A stretch of 64,000 bases of DNA from JABAQJ01 sp046327745 (GCA_046327745.1 JAXLXV010000028.1:1-64000); one strand, 5' to 3'. Shown: positions 1-9,918, counted from the first letter of the stretch. Notes: generated by a model from the letters alone, not told the origin. Numbers and translations are program-made.

Positions 1-2
1 CG

Positions 3-539
3 GTGACCAATCGATTCAAGCAGGTGCACCCCGGCCGGACGGTCACCAGCTTCATCAACGGCAGCCGTCGCCTGTACCAGTTTGTTGACGACAACCCCCA
101 GGTGGAATTCCATTCGTGCGATCGTACCAACGACACGGCGCTGATTTCACGCAATCCGAAAGTGACGGCGATCAACTCGGCCATCCAGATTGACCTGACG
201 GGGCAGGTCTGCGCGGACTCCATTGGCCATCGGATCTTCTCCGGTATCGGTGGACAGATGGACTTTATCCGCGGCGCGGCGCGGTCACGCGGAGGAAAGC
301 CGATCATTGCCCTGCCCTCGACCGCGGCCAAGGGGACAGTGTCCCGCATTGTCCCAGAACTCGCGCCGGGAGCCGGCGTCGTCACCACCCGCGGGCACGT
401 CCACTGGATTGTCACGGAGTACGGTGCGGTGAACCTGCATGGGCAGTCGTTGCGGGAGCGGGCGCACGCGCTCATTTCGATCGCCCACCCCGACTACCGG
501 GCCGAGCTGACGCGGGACTTGGCGAAAATCGGCCTCTGA
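3..539 (+). CDS. Acetyl-CoA hydrolase/CoA-transferase, C-terminal part (partial)
   Basis: This is the last 178 residues of a family I CoA-transferase of the acetyl-CoA hydrolase/4-hydroxybutyrate CoA-transferase type; the reading frame is open to the window edge, so the GTG at base 3 is not the real start. The C-terminal domain hallmarks are visible: GIGGQMDFIRGA near residue 81, then SRGGKPIIALPSTA, and a closing VTEYGAV...LRERA block that this family keeps for CoA binding. Such enzymes move CoA between acetyl-CoA and short acids in the cytoplasm. The stop is followed within 8 bases by a strong terminator, so this is the end of its transcript. The exact acid substrate cannot be told from this fragment. 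Confidence 0.85.
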   Translation: MTNRFKQVHPGRTVTSFINGSRRLYQFVDDNPQVEFHSCDRTNDTALISRNPKVTAINSAIQIDLTGQVCADSIGHRIFSGIGGQMDFIRGAARSRGGKPIIALPSTAAKGTVSRIVPELAPGAGVVTTRGHVHWIVTEYGAVNLHGQSLRERAHALISIAHPDYRAELTRDLAKIGL

Positions 540-546
540 GAGCAGC

Positions 547-583
547 AGGGGAGCGCATCGATTGGATGCGCTCCCCTGTTTTC
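547..583 (+). terminator. Intrinsic terminator of the CoA-transferase gene
   Basis: A perfect 13-bp stem (547-559 with 565-577) closes a 5-base loop and is followed by GTTTTC. It starts 8 bases after the stop codon at 539. It points on the plus strand; the next gene is on the minus strand and converges on it. Confidence 0.85.
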
Positions 584-684
584 ACTCTCCGCTAGTCGGC
601 TGCGGTCTTTGCTCAGGCCCAGCGCGGACGGGCCTCGGGCAGAGTGGCGAGTTCCGCCAGCTGCACCATTACCCGTATCGCCGG

Positions 685-2313
685 CTACTTCGCGTCCTGC
701 GTGAACGTAGCCACGGGCAGTCGTTGAATCCCGCGCTCGCGCTTCTGCTTCTCGACCATCTTGGCCACGTCGTCCAGCAGCTTCTTGTCGTCGTAGATGA
801 TTCCGTCCTTGATGGTCCATCGGATACCACCGACGCGTTCGACCTTGCCGGTTTTGTCGTTTAGGCGTGTGAAGCCTGATCCGTACAGCACCTTCAGGTT
901 CGCGATCGGGTTCTCCGGCACGATGTTTAGGTCAGCGAGCATGCCGGGACGGATCACGCCGAGTTCGACCGGCTTGCCATTCACCTTGTTCAGCTCATAC
1001 GCGGCGTGCATGGTACCGGCGCGAATCACCTCAAGAGGATGGAAGCCCGCTTCCTGAAAGTTCTCCAGCTCCTCGATGTAGGAGAAGCCATACGTGTTGT
1101 AGATGAAGCCCGCATCGGTCGACGGCGTCACGCGGCCGCCCATGTTCTTGTAGTCGTTGATGAACTCCATCCACACGCGATAGAAATTGCGCCACGCCAC
1201 TTCGTCCCACGTGGTCCAGTTGTAGAAGTAGGCACCGTGATTGGCCCGATTGGGCGTATAGAAGTCCCACAGTGAGGGCAGCGTGTACTTCTCGTGCCAC
1301 TCCGCCGTCCGGCGACGCATGAGGTCGCGCCCCGACATGTAGGTCGTCATGGTCGGGTCCAGCGTGGCGTCATGCTCCTTCAACAACTTCAGGAACGCGT
1401 TCCACTTTTCGCCGTGCGGGGTCACCAGGCTCCACTGGCGCGCGACCTGTCCAAAGCGCCACTGCTCGTCGTTGTAGTTGTAGGTGTCGGGGTACGGCTG
1501 CACGGAGTTCTTGTCGTACATGGACTCGAAGATGCCGTAGTAGTGCGTGATGGCCCCGAGTCCGAGCTTTACCGCGTCTGCCCCATTCATCTGCACCACG
1601 CCGGTTTGGGCCAGGTGGGCGGTGGTGTTGAGCCCGAGCTTGCGGGCTTCGTCGATCGTCGCCTCCATAATCGCCGGCTCATGCGCACCCAGCTTTAACC
1701 CATCAATGCCTTGCTCTTTGGCCCAGCGCACCCAGGCCCGGGCGTCGTCGGGCGTGAGGATGGGCTTGCCGCCCCACCCCTTGCCGGTTCCAATGCGCTG
1801 GTAGTTGTACATCCGCGGCGCCGTGATCTCGTTCGCGTTCGCGCGCTTGGTTTCGTTCAGGGACCACTCGAAGCCGCCAAACGGAACGCCTCGAACCGCG
1901 GTGACTCCGTGCGCCAGCCACAACTTGTAGCAGTACTCCGCCTCTGGGGCCTTGGGCTCGCCGCACGTGTGCACGTGCAAGTCGATAAAGCCCGGCGTCA
2001 CGTACATGCCTTCCGCCTGAATCTCGCGGGCCGGACCCTTAGGCCGCTTGGAGGCGTCGACCGGCATGTTCGGGAACCCGACATCCACGACCTGCGTGAT
2101 GCGGTTTTTTTGAATTACGATGTCTACCGGGCCACGTGGCGGAGCGCCCGTACCATCGATCAAGGTGGCGCCGCGGACAATGAGCTTATCAAACGGCCCC
2201 TCTCCCTCAGCGCGATTGGGGGCACCCTTGGCGTCGCCCTGGGCGGGCGCGCGTGAGGGCGCGAGGATGAGCGTGGCAGCTGCAACAAGCGCCAGGGTGT
2301 ATTGGACGCGCAT
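685..2313 (-). CDS. Secreted amidohydrolase family protein (copy 1)
   Basis: A 542-residue metal-dependent amidohydrolase of the imidazolonepropionase/dipeptidase-like group. Residues 1-25 look like a Sec signal peptide ending in APAQ, so it acts outside the cytoplasm. The N-terminal RGATLIDGTG block is the usual beta-sandwich entry, followed by the metal motif HVHT (113-116), a lysine at 207 that could be carbamylated, histidines at 233 and 257, and the catalytic Asp in PSTDAG (400). These are the ligands expected for a binuclear zinc site. It lies 45 bases downstream of a close paralogue (2359-3951) on the same strand, so the pair arose by tandem duplication and is probably co-transcribed. 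Substrate is unknown; cyclic amides or peptides are possible. Confidence 0.85.
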   Translation of the reverse strand: MRVQYTLALVAAATLILAPSRAPAQGDAKGAPNRAEGEGPFDKLIVRGATLIDGTGAPPRGPVDIVIQKNRITQVVDVGFPNMPVDASKRPKGPAREIQAEGMYVTPGFIDLHVHTCGEPKAPEAEYCYKLWLAHGVTAVRGVPFGGFEWSLNETKRANANEITAPRMYNYQRIGTGKGWGGKPILTPDDARAWVRWAKEQGIDGLKLGAHEPAIMEATIDEARKLGLNTTAHLAQTGVVQMNGADAVKLGLGAITHYYGIFESMYDKNSVQPYPDTYNYNDEQWRFGQVARQWSLVTPHGEKWNAFLKLLKEHDATLDPTMTTYMSGRDLMRRRTAEWHEKYTLPSLWDFYTPNRANHGAYFYNWTTWDEVAWRNFYRVWMEFINDYKNMGGRVTPSTDAGFIYNTYGFSYIEELENFQEAGFHPLEVIRAGTMHAAYELNKVNGKPVELGVIRPGMLADLNIVPENPIANLKVLYGSGFTRLNDKTGKVERVGGIRWTIKDGIIYDDKKLLDDVAKMVEKQKRERGIQRLPVATFTQDAK

Positions 2314-2358
2314 AGGCGGGGGGATCCTAATCTTGACGGTGACGGGGTGACGAACGGG

Positions 2359-3951
2359 TTACTGCACGACGGGCAACGCGCGAATGCCCCGTTCGCGCTT
2401 CTGCTTTTCCACCATACGGGCAACGTCCTCGAGCAACTTCTTGTCGTCGTAGATAATGCCATCCTTGATCGTGTACTTGATGCCGCCGACCCGCTCGGCC
2501 TTGCCTGTCTTGTCGTTGAGCCTGACGAAGCCGGTGCCGTAGAGTGTCTTCAGGTTGGCAATGGGATTTTCTGGCATGACCAACAGGTCGGCCAGCATGC
2601 CGGGGCGGACCACGCCAATCTCCGGCGGCTTGCCTGTGGGCTTGTACAGTGTTTGTGCCGCATGCATCGTCGCGGCGCGAATGACCTCCAGCGGATGGAA
2701 CCCGGCTTCCTGCAGCAGCTCCATCTCCTGGATGGTAGAGAACCCATAAGTGTTATAGATGAAGCCCGCATCGGAACTGGGGGTCACGCGTCCCCCCATG
2801 TTCTTGTAGTCGTTCAGGAATTCCATCCACACTTGGAAGAACTTGCGCCACGCTACCTCGTCCCAGGTGGTCCAATTGTAGAAATAGGCGCCGTGGTTTG
2901 TGCGGTTCGGCGTGTAGAAGTCCCACAGCGACGGCAGCGTATAGGTCTCGTGCCACTCAGCTTGACGCCGCGCCATCACGTCGCGACCCGTCAGGTACGC
3001 CGTCATCGTCGGGTCCAACGTCAAGTCGCTGTCCTTTAGGGTCTTCAGAAGCGCGTTCCATTTTTCGCCGTGCGGTTTGACCAGACTCCACTGGCGAGCC
3101 ACCTGGCCAAAGCGCCATTGCTCATCGGCGTAGTTGTAGGTGTCGGGATAGGGTTGGATGTTGTTGGTTTCGTACATCGCCTCAAAGATGCCGTAGAAAT
3201 GGGTCACGGTCCCCAGTCCCAGCCGAGCGGCATCGCCGGCATTCATGGTATTGACGCCAATCTGGGCCAGGTGCGCCACCGTCCCCATGCCGTTCTTCTT
3301 CGCCTCATCGATCAGCGCGCCCATGATTTCTGGGCGAAAGGCGGTCAGCTTCAACCCATCGACCCCCTTCGCCTTCAACTCGCGGACCTTGGCCCGTGCT
3401 TCCTCGGGCGTCTGGAAGTCCGAGCCGTACGACCATTCGCTGGGGTTCTCGTACGCCCACATGCGCGGTGCGGTGATCTCGTTCTTGTTGGAACGCTCCT
3501 TCTCCTTCAACATCCAATCCGTCGGGCCAAACGGCACGCCACGCCCAGTGGTGATGCCGTGTGCCATCCAGAGTTTGTAGGCGTACTCGGCGTCGGGATC
3601 CTTAATCGGATCGCCGGTGTGCAGGTGCAGGTCGATGAAGCCAGGGGTGACATACATCCCTTCGGCGTTGATCTCTCGAGCCGGTCCCTTAGGCCGCTTC
3701 TCGGGATCGATCGGCATGTTCGGGAAGCCGACATCGACGACCTGCGTGATGCGATTCTTCTCAACCACGATGTCGACCGGGCCACGCGGAGGGGCGCCGG
3801 TCCCATCGATGAGCGTCGCGCCGCGGATGATAAGCTTGTCGAAGGGGCCCTCGCCCTCGGTACGATTGGGGGCCGGCTTCATCTGCTGGGCGGACAGCTG
3901 AACGGCACAGCTCAGGGCGACCAGCACTCGCATCATGTTGCGAACAACCAT
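2359..3951 (-). CDS. Secreted amidohydrolase family protein (copy 2)
   Basis: A 530-residue paralogue of the next gene, sharing long identical stretches (for example DKLIIRGATLIDGTGAPPRG against DKLIVRGATLIDGTGAPPRG). A short hydrophobic leader ends near SAQQ, suggesting export. The metal motif HLHT sits at 109-112 and the catalytic Asp in PSSDAGFIYNTYGF is kept. The ATG at 3951 is supported by AGGAG 7 bases upstream on the minus strand. It is the first gene of the amidohydrolase pair. Compared with copy 1 it differs mostly in the 150-230 region, GFEWSL... against TDWMLK..., which lines the active site in this fold, so the two may have different substrates. That last point is inference. Confidence 0.85.
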   Translation of the reverse strand: MVVRNMMRVLVALSCAVQLSAQQMKPAPNRTEGEGPFDKLIIRGATLIDGTGAPPRGPVDIVVEKNRITQVVDVGFPNMPIDPEKRPKGPAREINAEGMYVTPGFIDLHLHTGDPIKDPDAEYAYKLWMAHGITTGRGVPFGPTDWMLKEKERSNKNEITAPRMWAYENPSEWSYGSDFQTPEEARAKVRELKAKGVDGLKLTAFRPEIMGALIDEAKKNGMGTVAHLAQIGVNTMNAGDAARLGLGTVTHFYGIFEAMYETNNIQPYPDTYNYADEQWRFGQVARQWSLVKPHGEKWNALLKTLKDSDLTLDPTMTAYLTGRDVMARRQAEWHETYTLPSLWDFYTPNRTNHGAYFYNWTTWDEVAWRKFFQVWMEFLNDYKNMGGRVTPSSDAGFIYNTYGFSTIQEMELLQEAGFHPLEVIRAATMHAAQTLYKPTGKPPEIGVVRPGMLADLLVMPENPIANLKTLYGTGFVRLNDKTGKAERVGGIKYTIKDGIIYDDKKLLEDVARMVEKQKRERGIRALPVVQ

Positions 3952-4046
3952 CGTCGGCTCCTACGTCGGCGGGGAGAAAATCGGCCGGCGAAGCGACCGA
4001 TCAGACTCCCCGATTGTACCGCGTAAAGAGGGCAACGTCGAGATCG

Positions 4047-7000
4047 CTAGGCGGGTCGGTCTGAGAGCGACGGCGCCACGACGGATGTCGCGTGTGCTGG
4101 CATGGGAATGCCAGATGCGGGCGCCGTCTTTTCCTCGGCTGGCGCGCGCTTCCAACGGCGGCCCCACTCGTCGAAGTACGTGTACACCACCGGGGTGACG
4201 TACAGCGTCACGAGCTGCGAGAACGCCAGACCGCCGACCACGGCAATGCCCAGCGGCCGGCGCGACTCGGCCCCTGCCCCGGTGCCAAGCGCGATGGGCA
4301 AGGTGCCGACCAATGCGGCCATCGTGGTCATCATGATAGGCCGGAAGCGAACCAGGCAGGCCTCAATGATGGCCTCGGTGGCGGTGGAGTTGTGCTGACG
4401 CTCGGCTTCGATGGCAAAGTCGATCATCATGATGCCGTTCTTTTTGACCAGCCCTACCAGCATGATCACGCCCACCCACGCGTACATGGTCAGCTCGGTG
4501 CGTGTCACCATCATCGCTAGGAGCGCCCCAAAGGCCGCGAACGGAATTCCTGAGAGAATGGTGATGGGGTGGATGAAGCTCTCGTACAAAATGCCCAGCA
4601 CGACGTAGATGACGAAGATGGCCACGATGAAGAGCAGCCCCAGGCCCTGCTGCGTCGCTTGGAACGCGGCGGCCGTCCCCGAGAATCCGGTGGTGATGCC
4701 TTCGGCCAACGTGGATTGCGACGCCGCTTGCACTTGGCTCACCGCCTCGCCCAACGACGCCCCCGCCGCCAGGTTGAACGATAGGGTCACCGAAGGAACT
4801 TGTCCCGTGTGATTGACCTGTGTCGGGCCCACGGTGGTGGTGACGGTCGTCAGCGACGACAGCGGTACGAGCGTTCCGCTTTTGGCGCGCACGTACAGCA
4901 ACTCGAGCGCTGACAAGTCGCGTTGGAACTCGGGCAGCAACTCGAGAATGACCCAGTACTCGTTGTTGGGCGTGTAGATCGTGGAGACCTGTCGCGAACC
5001 GTACGCGTTGTACAGGGCGTTCTCTACCTGGTCCGGAGTCACGCCGTATTGTGCCGCCCGGTCTCGGTCCAGCATGACCGAAGCTTGGGGGTTGGCGACC
5101 AGAAGATCGGTGGAGACGTCCGTCAGCGCCGACAGCTGCTTCATCTTCTTCTCCAACGCCCGCGCACCCGTGTACAAGAGATTCAGGTCAGAGCCTTGAA
5201 GGGTGTACTGATACAAGGCTTTGGCGCTTCGTCCGCCGATGTTCAGCGCTGGCGTATTCTGGACGTAGACGGCAAGCCCAGGCACGTTGTTCAACTCCTT
5301 TGACAGCATGCGGACCATTTCGTCGGCGCTTGGCCGCTTGCTGCGGTCGATCATGGCGAACGTTAGGCGGCCCTGACTGGCCAGCCCAACGCTGTTCCCG
5401 GAGCCCGTACCCAAGTTGGAGAGCACGGCCTCGATATACGGATTCTTCTGCGCTTGGGCGGCGGCTGCCTTCTGCTTGTCCACCATCCCCTCGAACGAGG
5501 TCCCCTGTGCTGCCTCGGTAGATGCGCGAATGCGACCCGTGTCTTCTGATGGAATGAAGCCCTTGGGAATGAAGATGTAGAGTAGCACCGTGCCGACGAG
5601 CGTCGCTGCCGAAAACAGCATGACAAGCGGGCGATGGTTCATCGCCGCGCGCAATGTGCGCCCGTAGAAGCCGTGGGTCGCTTCATATCCACGCTCGAAG
5701 GCGTCCAGCAGCCAGTTGTGAATCGCGTGCTCTTCGTGCTTCCCTCCCTGCAGAAAGCGCGCGCCAAGCATGGGAGTGAGCGTGACCGACACGACGCCGG
5801 ACACCAGAATCGCGACACCGATGGTGACGGCGAATTCATGGAACAACCGGCCGATGAGGCCCCCCATGAACAGGATGGGAATGAAGACCGCCGTCAGCGA
5901 CAACGTCATCGAGAGGATCGTAAAGCCAACCTCCTTGGCGCCATCGAGCGCCGCCTGCAACGGCGCTTTCCCCATCTCCACATGCCGCACGATGTTTTCC
6001 AGCATGACGATCGCGTCGTCCACCACGAAGCCGACCGCGAGCGTGAGCGCCATCAAGGACAGGTTGTCCAGGCTGTACCCGAGCAGCCACATGACCGCGA
6101 ACGTCCCCACCACCGACATGGGGAGGGCCAAACTCGGTATCACCGTCGCCGGGACGTTCCGCAGGAACAGGAAGATCACCAGGACCACCAAGCACAACGT
6201 CAGGACGAGCGTGAACTTGACGTCATGCACGGAAGCCCGAATGCCCGCGGATCGATCGTAGAAGGTCGACAGCTCAACCGCCGCGGGAAGCTGCTCGCGG
6301 ATGCGCGGCATCATCTCGTTGATGGCGTCGGCCACCTGCACCGTGTTCGTTCCGGGCTGCTTTTGGATGGCGACGGTGATGGATCGCGTGCCGTTGTACC
6401 AGGCGGCCACGCGGTTGTTCTGCACGTCGTCCCTCACGTGCCCCAGGTCCTTGAGGCGCACCGGCGCACCATGACGATAGGCGACGATTACGTCGCCGAA
6501 TTCCTGGGCGTTGGAGAGCTGGCCGTTCGCCTGGAGCGTATATGCCCGCGTCTTTCCCCACAGAACCCCGGTGGGGAGGTTCACGTTGTTCTGGTTCACC
6601 GCAGCGGCGACTTCGTCGATGCCGATCCCTCGTGCCGCCAGCGCGCGCGGATCCACTTGGATGCGCGTGGCATACTTCTGGGTACCGAACAGCGTCACCT
6701 GGGCCACGCCGTTCACCATCGACAGTCGCTGACCAATGATGGTCTGTCCGATCTCGTCGAGTGTCGACAACGGCAGCGTGGGCGAGCGCAGGTTCAAATA
6801 GAGGATCGGTTCATCGGCCGGGTTCGACTTGTTCATCGACGGCGGTACGATGCCTGGCGGGAGGTCTCGCAGCGTCTTGGAGATCGCCGATTGGATGTCC
6901 TGCGCCGCCGCGTCGATGTTGCGATCCAGCGCGAACTGAATGGTGATCGACGTGCTGCCGAGCGCGCTCGTGCTCACCATGTTGTCGATGCCAGCGATCG

Positions 7001-7217
7001 TCGTGAACTGCTTCTCCAGCGGTGTCGCGACCGCGGCGGCCATCGTCTCCGCGCTCGCGCCGGGCAGACCAGCCGAGACCGTAATGGTGGGATAGTCGAC
7101 GTTCGGCAGGTCACTCACTGGCAGCTGCTGATACGCCATGATGCCGAACACCAGAATCGTGGCCATGACCAGGGTGGTCATGACCGGACGTCGAATAAAC
7201 AGTGCGGTAAAGTTCAT
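4047..7217 (-). CDS. RND efflux permease, HAE1/MdtB-C type (pump 1)
   Basis: A 1056-residue inner-membrane proton antiporter that pumps hydrophobic compounds through an adaptor and TolC. It opens MNFTALFIRRPVMTTL, the usual first transmembrane helix, and has two large periplasmic loops flanking two six-helix halves. The proton-relay aspartates are present in the TM4 motif VVDDAIVMLEN and the relay lysine in GLVKKNGIMMIDFA. Length and the early motif PNVDYPTITV match MdtB/MdtC more than AcrB, which would suggest drugs or bile-salt-like compounds rather than metals. An AGGAG site lies before the ATG, which overlaps the adaptor stop codon by 4 bases (ATGA), so translation is coupled. Substrate is unknown. 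Confidence 0.93.
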   Translation of the reverse strand: MNFTALFIRRPVMTTLVMATILVFGIMAYQQLPVSDLPNVDYPTITVSAGLPGASAETMAAAVATPLEKQFTTIAGIDNMVSTSALGSTSITIQFALDRNIDAAAQDIQSAISKTLRDLPPGIVPPSMNKSNPADEPILYLNLRSPTLPLSTLDEIGQTIIGQRLSMVNGVAQVTLFGTQKYATRIQVDPRALAARGIGIDEVAAAVNQNNVNLPTGVLWGKTRAYTLQANGQLSNAQEFGDVIVAYRHGAPVRLKDLGHVRDDVQNNRVAAWYNGTRSITVAIQKQPGTNTVQVADAINEMMPRIREQLPAAVELSTFYDRSAGIRASVHDVKFTLVLTLCLVVLVIFLFLRNVPATVIPSLALPMSVVGTFAVMWLLGYSLDNLSLMALTLAVGFVVDDAIVMLENIVRHVEMGKAPLQAALDGAKEVGFTILSMTLSLTAVFIPILFMGGLIGRLFHEFAVTIGVAILVSGVVSVTLTPMLGARFLQGGKHEEHAIHNWLLDAFERGYEATHGFYGRTLRAAMNHRPLVMLFSAATLVGTVLLYIFIPKGFIPSEDTGRIRASTEAAQGTSFEGMVDKQKAAAAQAQKNPYIEAVLSNLGTGSGNSVGLASQGRLTFAMIDRSKRPSADEMVRMLSKELNNVPGLAVYVQNTPALNIGGRSAKALYQYTLQGSDLNLLYTGARALEKKMKQLSALTDVSTDLLVANPQASVMLDRDRAAQYGVTPDQVENALYNAYGSRQVSTIYTPNNEYWVILELLPEFQRDLSALELLYVRAKSGTLVPLSSLTTVTTTVGPTQVNHTGQVPSVTLSFNLAAGASLGEAVSQVQAASQSTLAEGITTGFSGTAAAFQATQQGLGLLFIVAIFVIYVVLGILYESFIHPITILSGIPFAAFGALLAMMVTRTELTMYAWVGVIMLVGLVKKNGIMMIDFAIEAERQHNSTATEAIIEACLVRFRPIMMTTMAALVGTLPIALGTGAGAESRRPLGIAVVGGLAFSQLVTLYVTPVVYTYFDEWGRRWKRAPAEEKTAPASGIPMPAHATSVVAPSLSDRPA

Positions 7218-8374
7218 GGACTGCTCCTGCCTCCCGTCCCGCCTTTGGCCGGGCTACGCGCCGGTTCGGCGGCGGCCTTGGATCCAGCGCCCGCCAGCTC
7301 AACTTCCGCGCCCGGTGTCAAACGCGACTGTCCGTCAGTGACTACCGTTGCCCCTGACGACACGCCGGTGGCGATGATGGTCTGGTCGCCGCTCACCCGG
7401 GCAATGGTCACTCGTTGCATCTGCGCCTTCTTCGCGCCGTCCACGATGTACACAAATGGTCCATCCTGGCCATTCATCACGGCTTCATTCGGGACAAGCA
7501 CGACGTTTGAGTCCACGTGCAACACCAGCGAAACGGCGACGAACTGTCCCGGCCACAAGCGTCCATCGGCATTGTCGAACCGGGCCTTCAGTGTCACGGT
7601 TCCTGTCGTCGTATCGACGCCGTTGTCCACGAAGTCCAGCACCCCCGCCACGGCCTTGGCGTCGCCGCGTGGAACCACGGACACCGGCAAGCTGCGGCCG
7701 CGGGAATACTGCTGAACGCTGGGCAACTCGCGGTCGGGAACCGCAAAGCGAACCAGGATCGGGTGGATCTGGTTGATGACCACCAGCGGCGGATTGGTTC
7801 CGGGACGTACCAGATTGCCTTCGCGAACCAGCAAGCTTCCCGTCTTGCCGCTCACAGGCGCGCGAATCGTGGCATTGTCCAGGTTGAACCGCGCCGTCTC
7901 GACGTTGGCGTGGTCCGCGTCCACCACCGATCGCAGTGCCTCAGCATTGGCTGCGGCCTGATCGGCCTGACTCCGGGTCACGAAGTCTTTCTGCGCCAAG
8001 GCGGCGTAACGCTCAGCGTCGCGTGTGGCATTGCGGAACTGCGCCTCGTCCCTGGCCAGCAAGGCCTCTGCCTGACGAAGCGCGGCAGCGAATGGCACGG
8101 GATCGACCTCGAACAGGACATCCCCTTCCTTGACCTCCGTCCCCTCCTTGAACCTGACGGACTTGAGGACGCCGCCCACCTGGGACTGGATGGCTACCGT
8201 GCGAACGGGTTCCACGATCCCATTGGCTGGCACGATGTACGGAGCGCTGCCCACTTGTGCGGTCGCGACTTTCACATTGGCTGGCGGTCGGGTGGTCACC
8301 TTGGCCGGCGAGCACGCAGCGACCAGCACCAACGCCCCAACCGTTGCACGTGGGACAGAGAGAAGCACGGACAT
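7214..8374 (-). CDS. RND periplasmic adaptor (pump 1)
   Basis: A 386-residue HlyD/AcrA-type membrane fusion protein that bridges the permease and the outer-membrane channel. The leader ends in a lipobox (VLVAACSPAK, Cys about residue 21), so it is likely an inner-membrane-anchored lipoprotein. The biotinyl-lipoyl half motifs (GIVEPVRTVAIQSQVGGVL, then APVSGKTGSLLVREGNLV) flank a coiled-coil hairpin rich in Ala, Glu and Arg. The C-terminal barrel runs to a Gly/Ser tail. Its ATG directly follows the TAA of the TolC gene (TAAATG) and its stop overlaps the permease start, giving the order TolC, adaptor, permease in one operon. Confidence 0.92.
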   Translation of the reverse strand: MSVLLSVPRATVGALVLVAACSPAKVTTRPPANVKVATAQVGSAPYIVPANGIVEPVRTVAIQSQVGGVLKSVRFKEGTEVKEGDVLFEVDPVPFAAALRQAEALLARDEAQFRNATRDAERYAALAQKDFVTRSQADQAAANAEALRSVVDADHANVETARFNLDNATIRAPVSGKTGSLLVREGNLVRPGTNPPLVVINQIHPILVRFAVPDRELPSVQQYSRGRSLPVSVVPRGDAKAVAGVLDFVDNGVDTTTGTVTLKARFDNADGRLWPGQFVAVSLVLHVDSNVVLVPNEAVMNGQDGPFVYIVDGAKKAQMQRVTIARVSGDQTIIATGVSSGATVVTDGQSRLTPGAEVELAGAGSKAAAEPARSPAKGGTGGRSSP

Positions 8375-9892
8375 TTACTTGGGTCCCCCGTTCGAGGAGG
8401 CAGGGATCAAAGGAAGGGATGAATCACCGCGCGGGCCGAGCGCACCCGCATCGTGCGCCAGCTGCGCCAACGCCGCCGACCACGCCCACCGAGATTGTAC
8501 GGTTTGGGCGCGCGCGTCAGCCAAGGCGCTCTGCGCAGTAAGGACGTCTAGGATCGATCCGACGCCCTCGGCGTAGCGGCCGCGCGCTACCTCTTCCGAT
8601 CGCGTGGCACTCGCCAGCAACTCGGTGGAGGTGGTCACGCGCTGCGCGGCCGTGCGTAAGGCATAGTACGACGCGTACACCTGCGCACCCGCCAGCAACC
8701 GCGCCTGCTCCGCCCGCGCCGAGGCCGCGCCGACCGCCTCCCGCGCTGCCGCTGCGTCGTATTGCCGCGACAGGCCGTTGAACACCGGAATGCTCACGCC
8801 AACCGTGAGTGCATACGTCTGCCCAACCAAGGCTGGTGTGCTGGACCACGAACGCCCGCGGTTGGCACCTAACGTCAGTGACGGAAAGGACGACGAGAGG
8901 GCGACACGCGCCAATTCGTTCGCCTGTCGCACCTGTGCACGGGACGCGGCCAGGTCGGGCCGTTCGCGTTCCGCGCGGGCAATGAGGGAGTCCACGCTCG
9001 TGGCAACTACTTGAACAGCCGGCGGGAGCGTGTCCACCACCAGGTCAAACGGCATGGTGGGCGAAATGCCAAGCGCCGCCGCCAGACTCGCGCGGGCTAT
9101 CTGGACACTCCCTTCCGCGCCTTGTGCCACCAGCTGCGCCTGTGAGAGCGCCGTCCGAGCCTGGAGCACATCGCCAATGGTCGCCAACCCGACGTCGTGA
9201 CGTCGCTCGGCCGCCACCAAGTTCGCCTCCGCCGTGCGCACACCGGCCTGCGCCGCCAGCAACAAACCGCGCGCCGTCTGGTACTGGAATGCCGCCAGCT
9301 CCGCCTGCAACGCCACGTTCTGCAGGGTGGCATTGTGCGTGAAGTCGGCCGCGAACAGCGCCTCGCGGGCGGCGCCGATGCTTCCAGAGCGGCCGCCAAA
9401 ATCCAGCAGCAGGTACGACAGCGAGCCCGTCACGGTCTCCGTGGTCCGCTCGGCTGGCAAGCGAGCCGGATTCGCCGAAATCACCTTGGACGGGCTGGCC
9501 GACCCATCGATAGAAAGAGTGGGTAGGTATCGGCCGCGAGCAGAGCCTAAAGCGTCAGACGCAACACGTGCCTGCGCCCAGCTCAGGTGGGTCTGCGGAT
9601 TGTTCTGCAGCGCGACATCCACCACGTCCACAAGGGTCATGGCCGCCGACTGCACACTCCGACCTGACGAGTCGGGAGGCGACCATCGGCGAGGCGCAAC
9701 GGGCACCGGATCCGCCGATTTAGGCGCCGGCTGCCAAGGGTCAGACGGCCGCGTGCTGGTGCCCTGCACCCCACGGACCGAGACCGCGGGTGCGGACGCA
9801 CAGCCCACTCCCGCGACCAGGGCGGCAAGCCAAAGTGGCGCTGCAAGACGGCGACAACTACACAATGGAGCAACGATCGGACGGATGGGCAT
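8375..9892 (-). CDS. TolC-family outer-membrane efflux channel (pump 1)
   Basis: A channel protein of 505 residues if translation starts at the ATG at 9892. I chose this start because the leader MPIRPIVAPL...AALVAGVGCAS is a typical lipoprotein signal, whereas the longer frame from 9970 begins with a non-signal sequence that crosses a perfect hairpin. The mature protein shows two repeats of the outer-membrane efflux domain with long amphipathic helices rich in Ala, Gln and Arg. It is the first gene of pump 1. A possible -10 box TAGTGT ends 5 bases before this ATG, but I see no good -35 box. No regulator gene lies next to this operon. Confidence 0.88.
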   Translation of the reverse strand: MPIRPIVAPLCSCRRLAAPLWLAALVAGVGCASAPAVSVRGVQGTSTRPSDPWQPAPKSADPVPVAPRRWSPPDSSGRSVQSAAMTLVDVVDVALQNNPQTHLSWAQARVASDALGSARGRYLPTLSIDGSASPSKVISANPARLPAERTTETVTGSLSYLLLDFGGRSGSIGAAREALFAADFTHNATLQNVALQAELAAFQYQTARGLLLAAQAGVRTAEANLVAAERRHDVGLATIGDVLQARTALSQAQLVAQGAEGSVQIARASLAAALGISPTMPFDLVVDTLPPAVQVVATSVDSLIARAERERPDLAASRAQVRQANELARVALSSSFPSLTLGANRGRSWSSTPALVGQTYALTVGVSIPVFNGLSRQYDAAAAREAVGAASARAEQARLLAGAQVYASYYALRTAAQRVTTSTELLASATRSEEVARGRYAEGVGSILDVLTAQSALADARAQTVQSRWAWSAALAQLAHDAGALGPRGDSSLPLIPASSNGGPK

Positions 9893-9918
9893 CTTCAACA
9901 CTAGGGTCTGTCCTAAAC

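Noticed and set aside
616..636. Possible terminator for the amidohydrolase pair (AGGCCC/GGGCCT)
   Set aside because: The stem is 6 bp, the loop 9 bases and no T-run follows on the minus strand.
3070..4026. A 318-residue plus-strand frame
   Set aside because: Antisense to the second amidohydrolase, rich in His and Arg.
3964..4046. A regulator gene or operator next to efflux pump 1
   Set aside because: The gap after the RND stop and the region before TolC contain no coding frame of helix-turn-helix type.
5634..7715. A 693-residue plus-strand open frame
   Set aside because: It lies antisense to the RND permease and adaptor, is very rich in His, Arg and Gln, and has no domain pattern.
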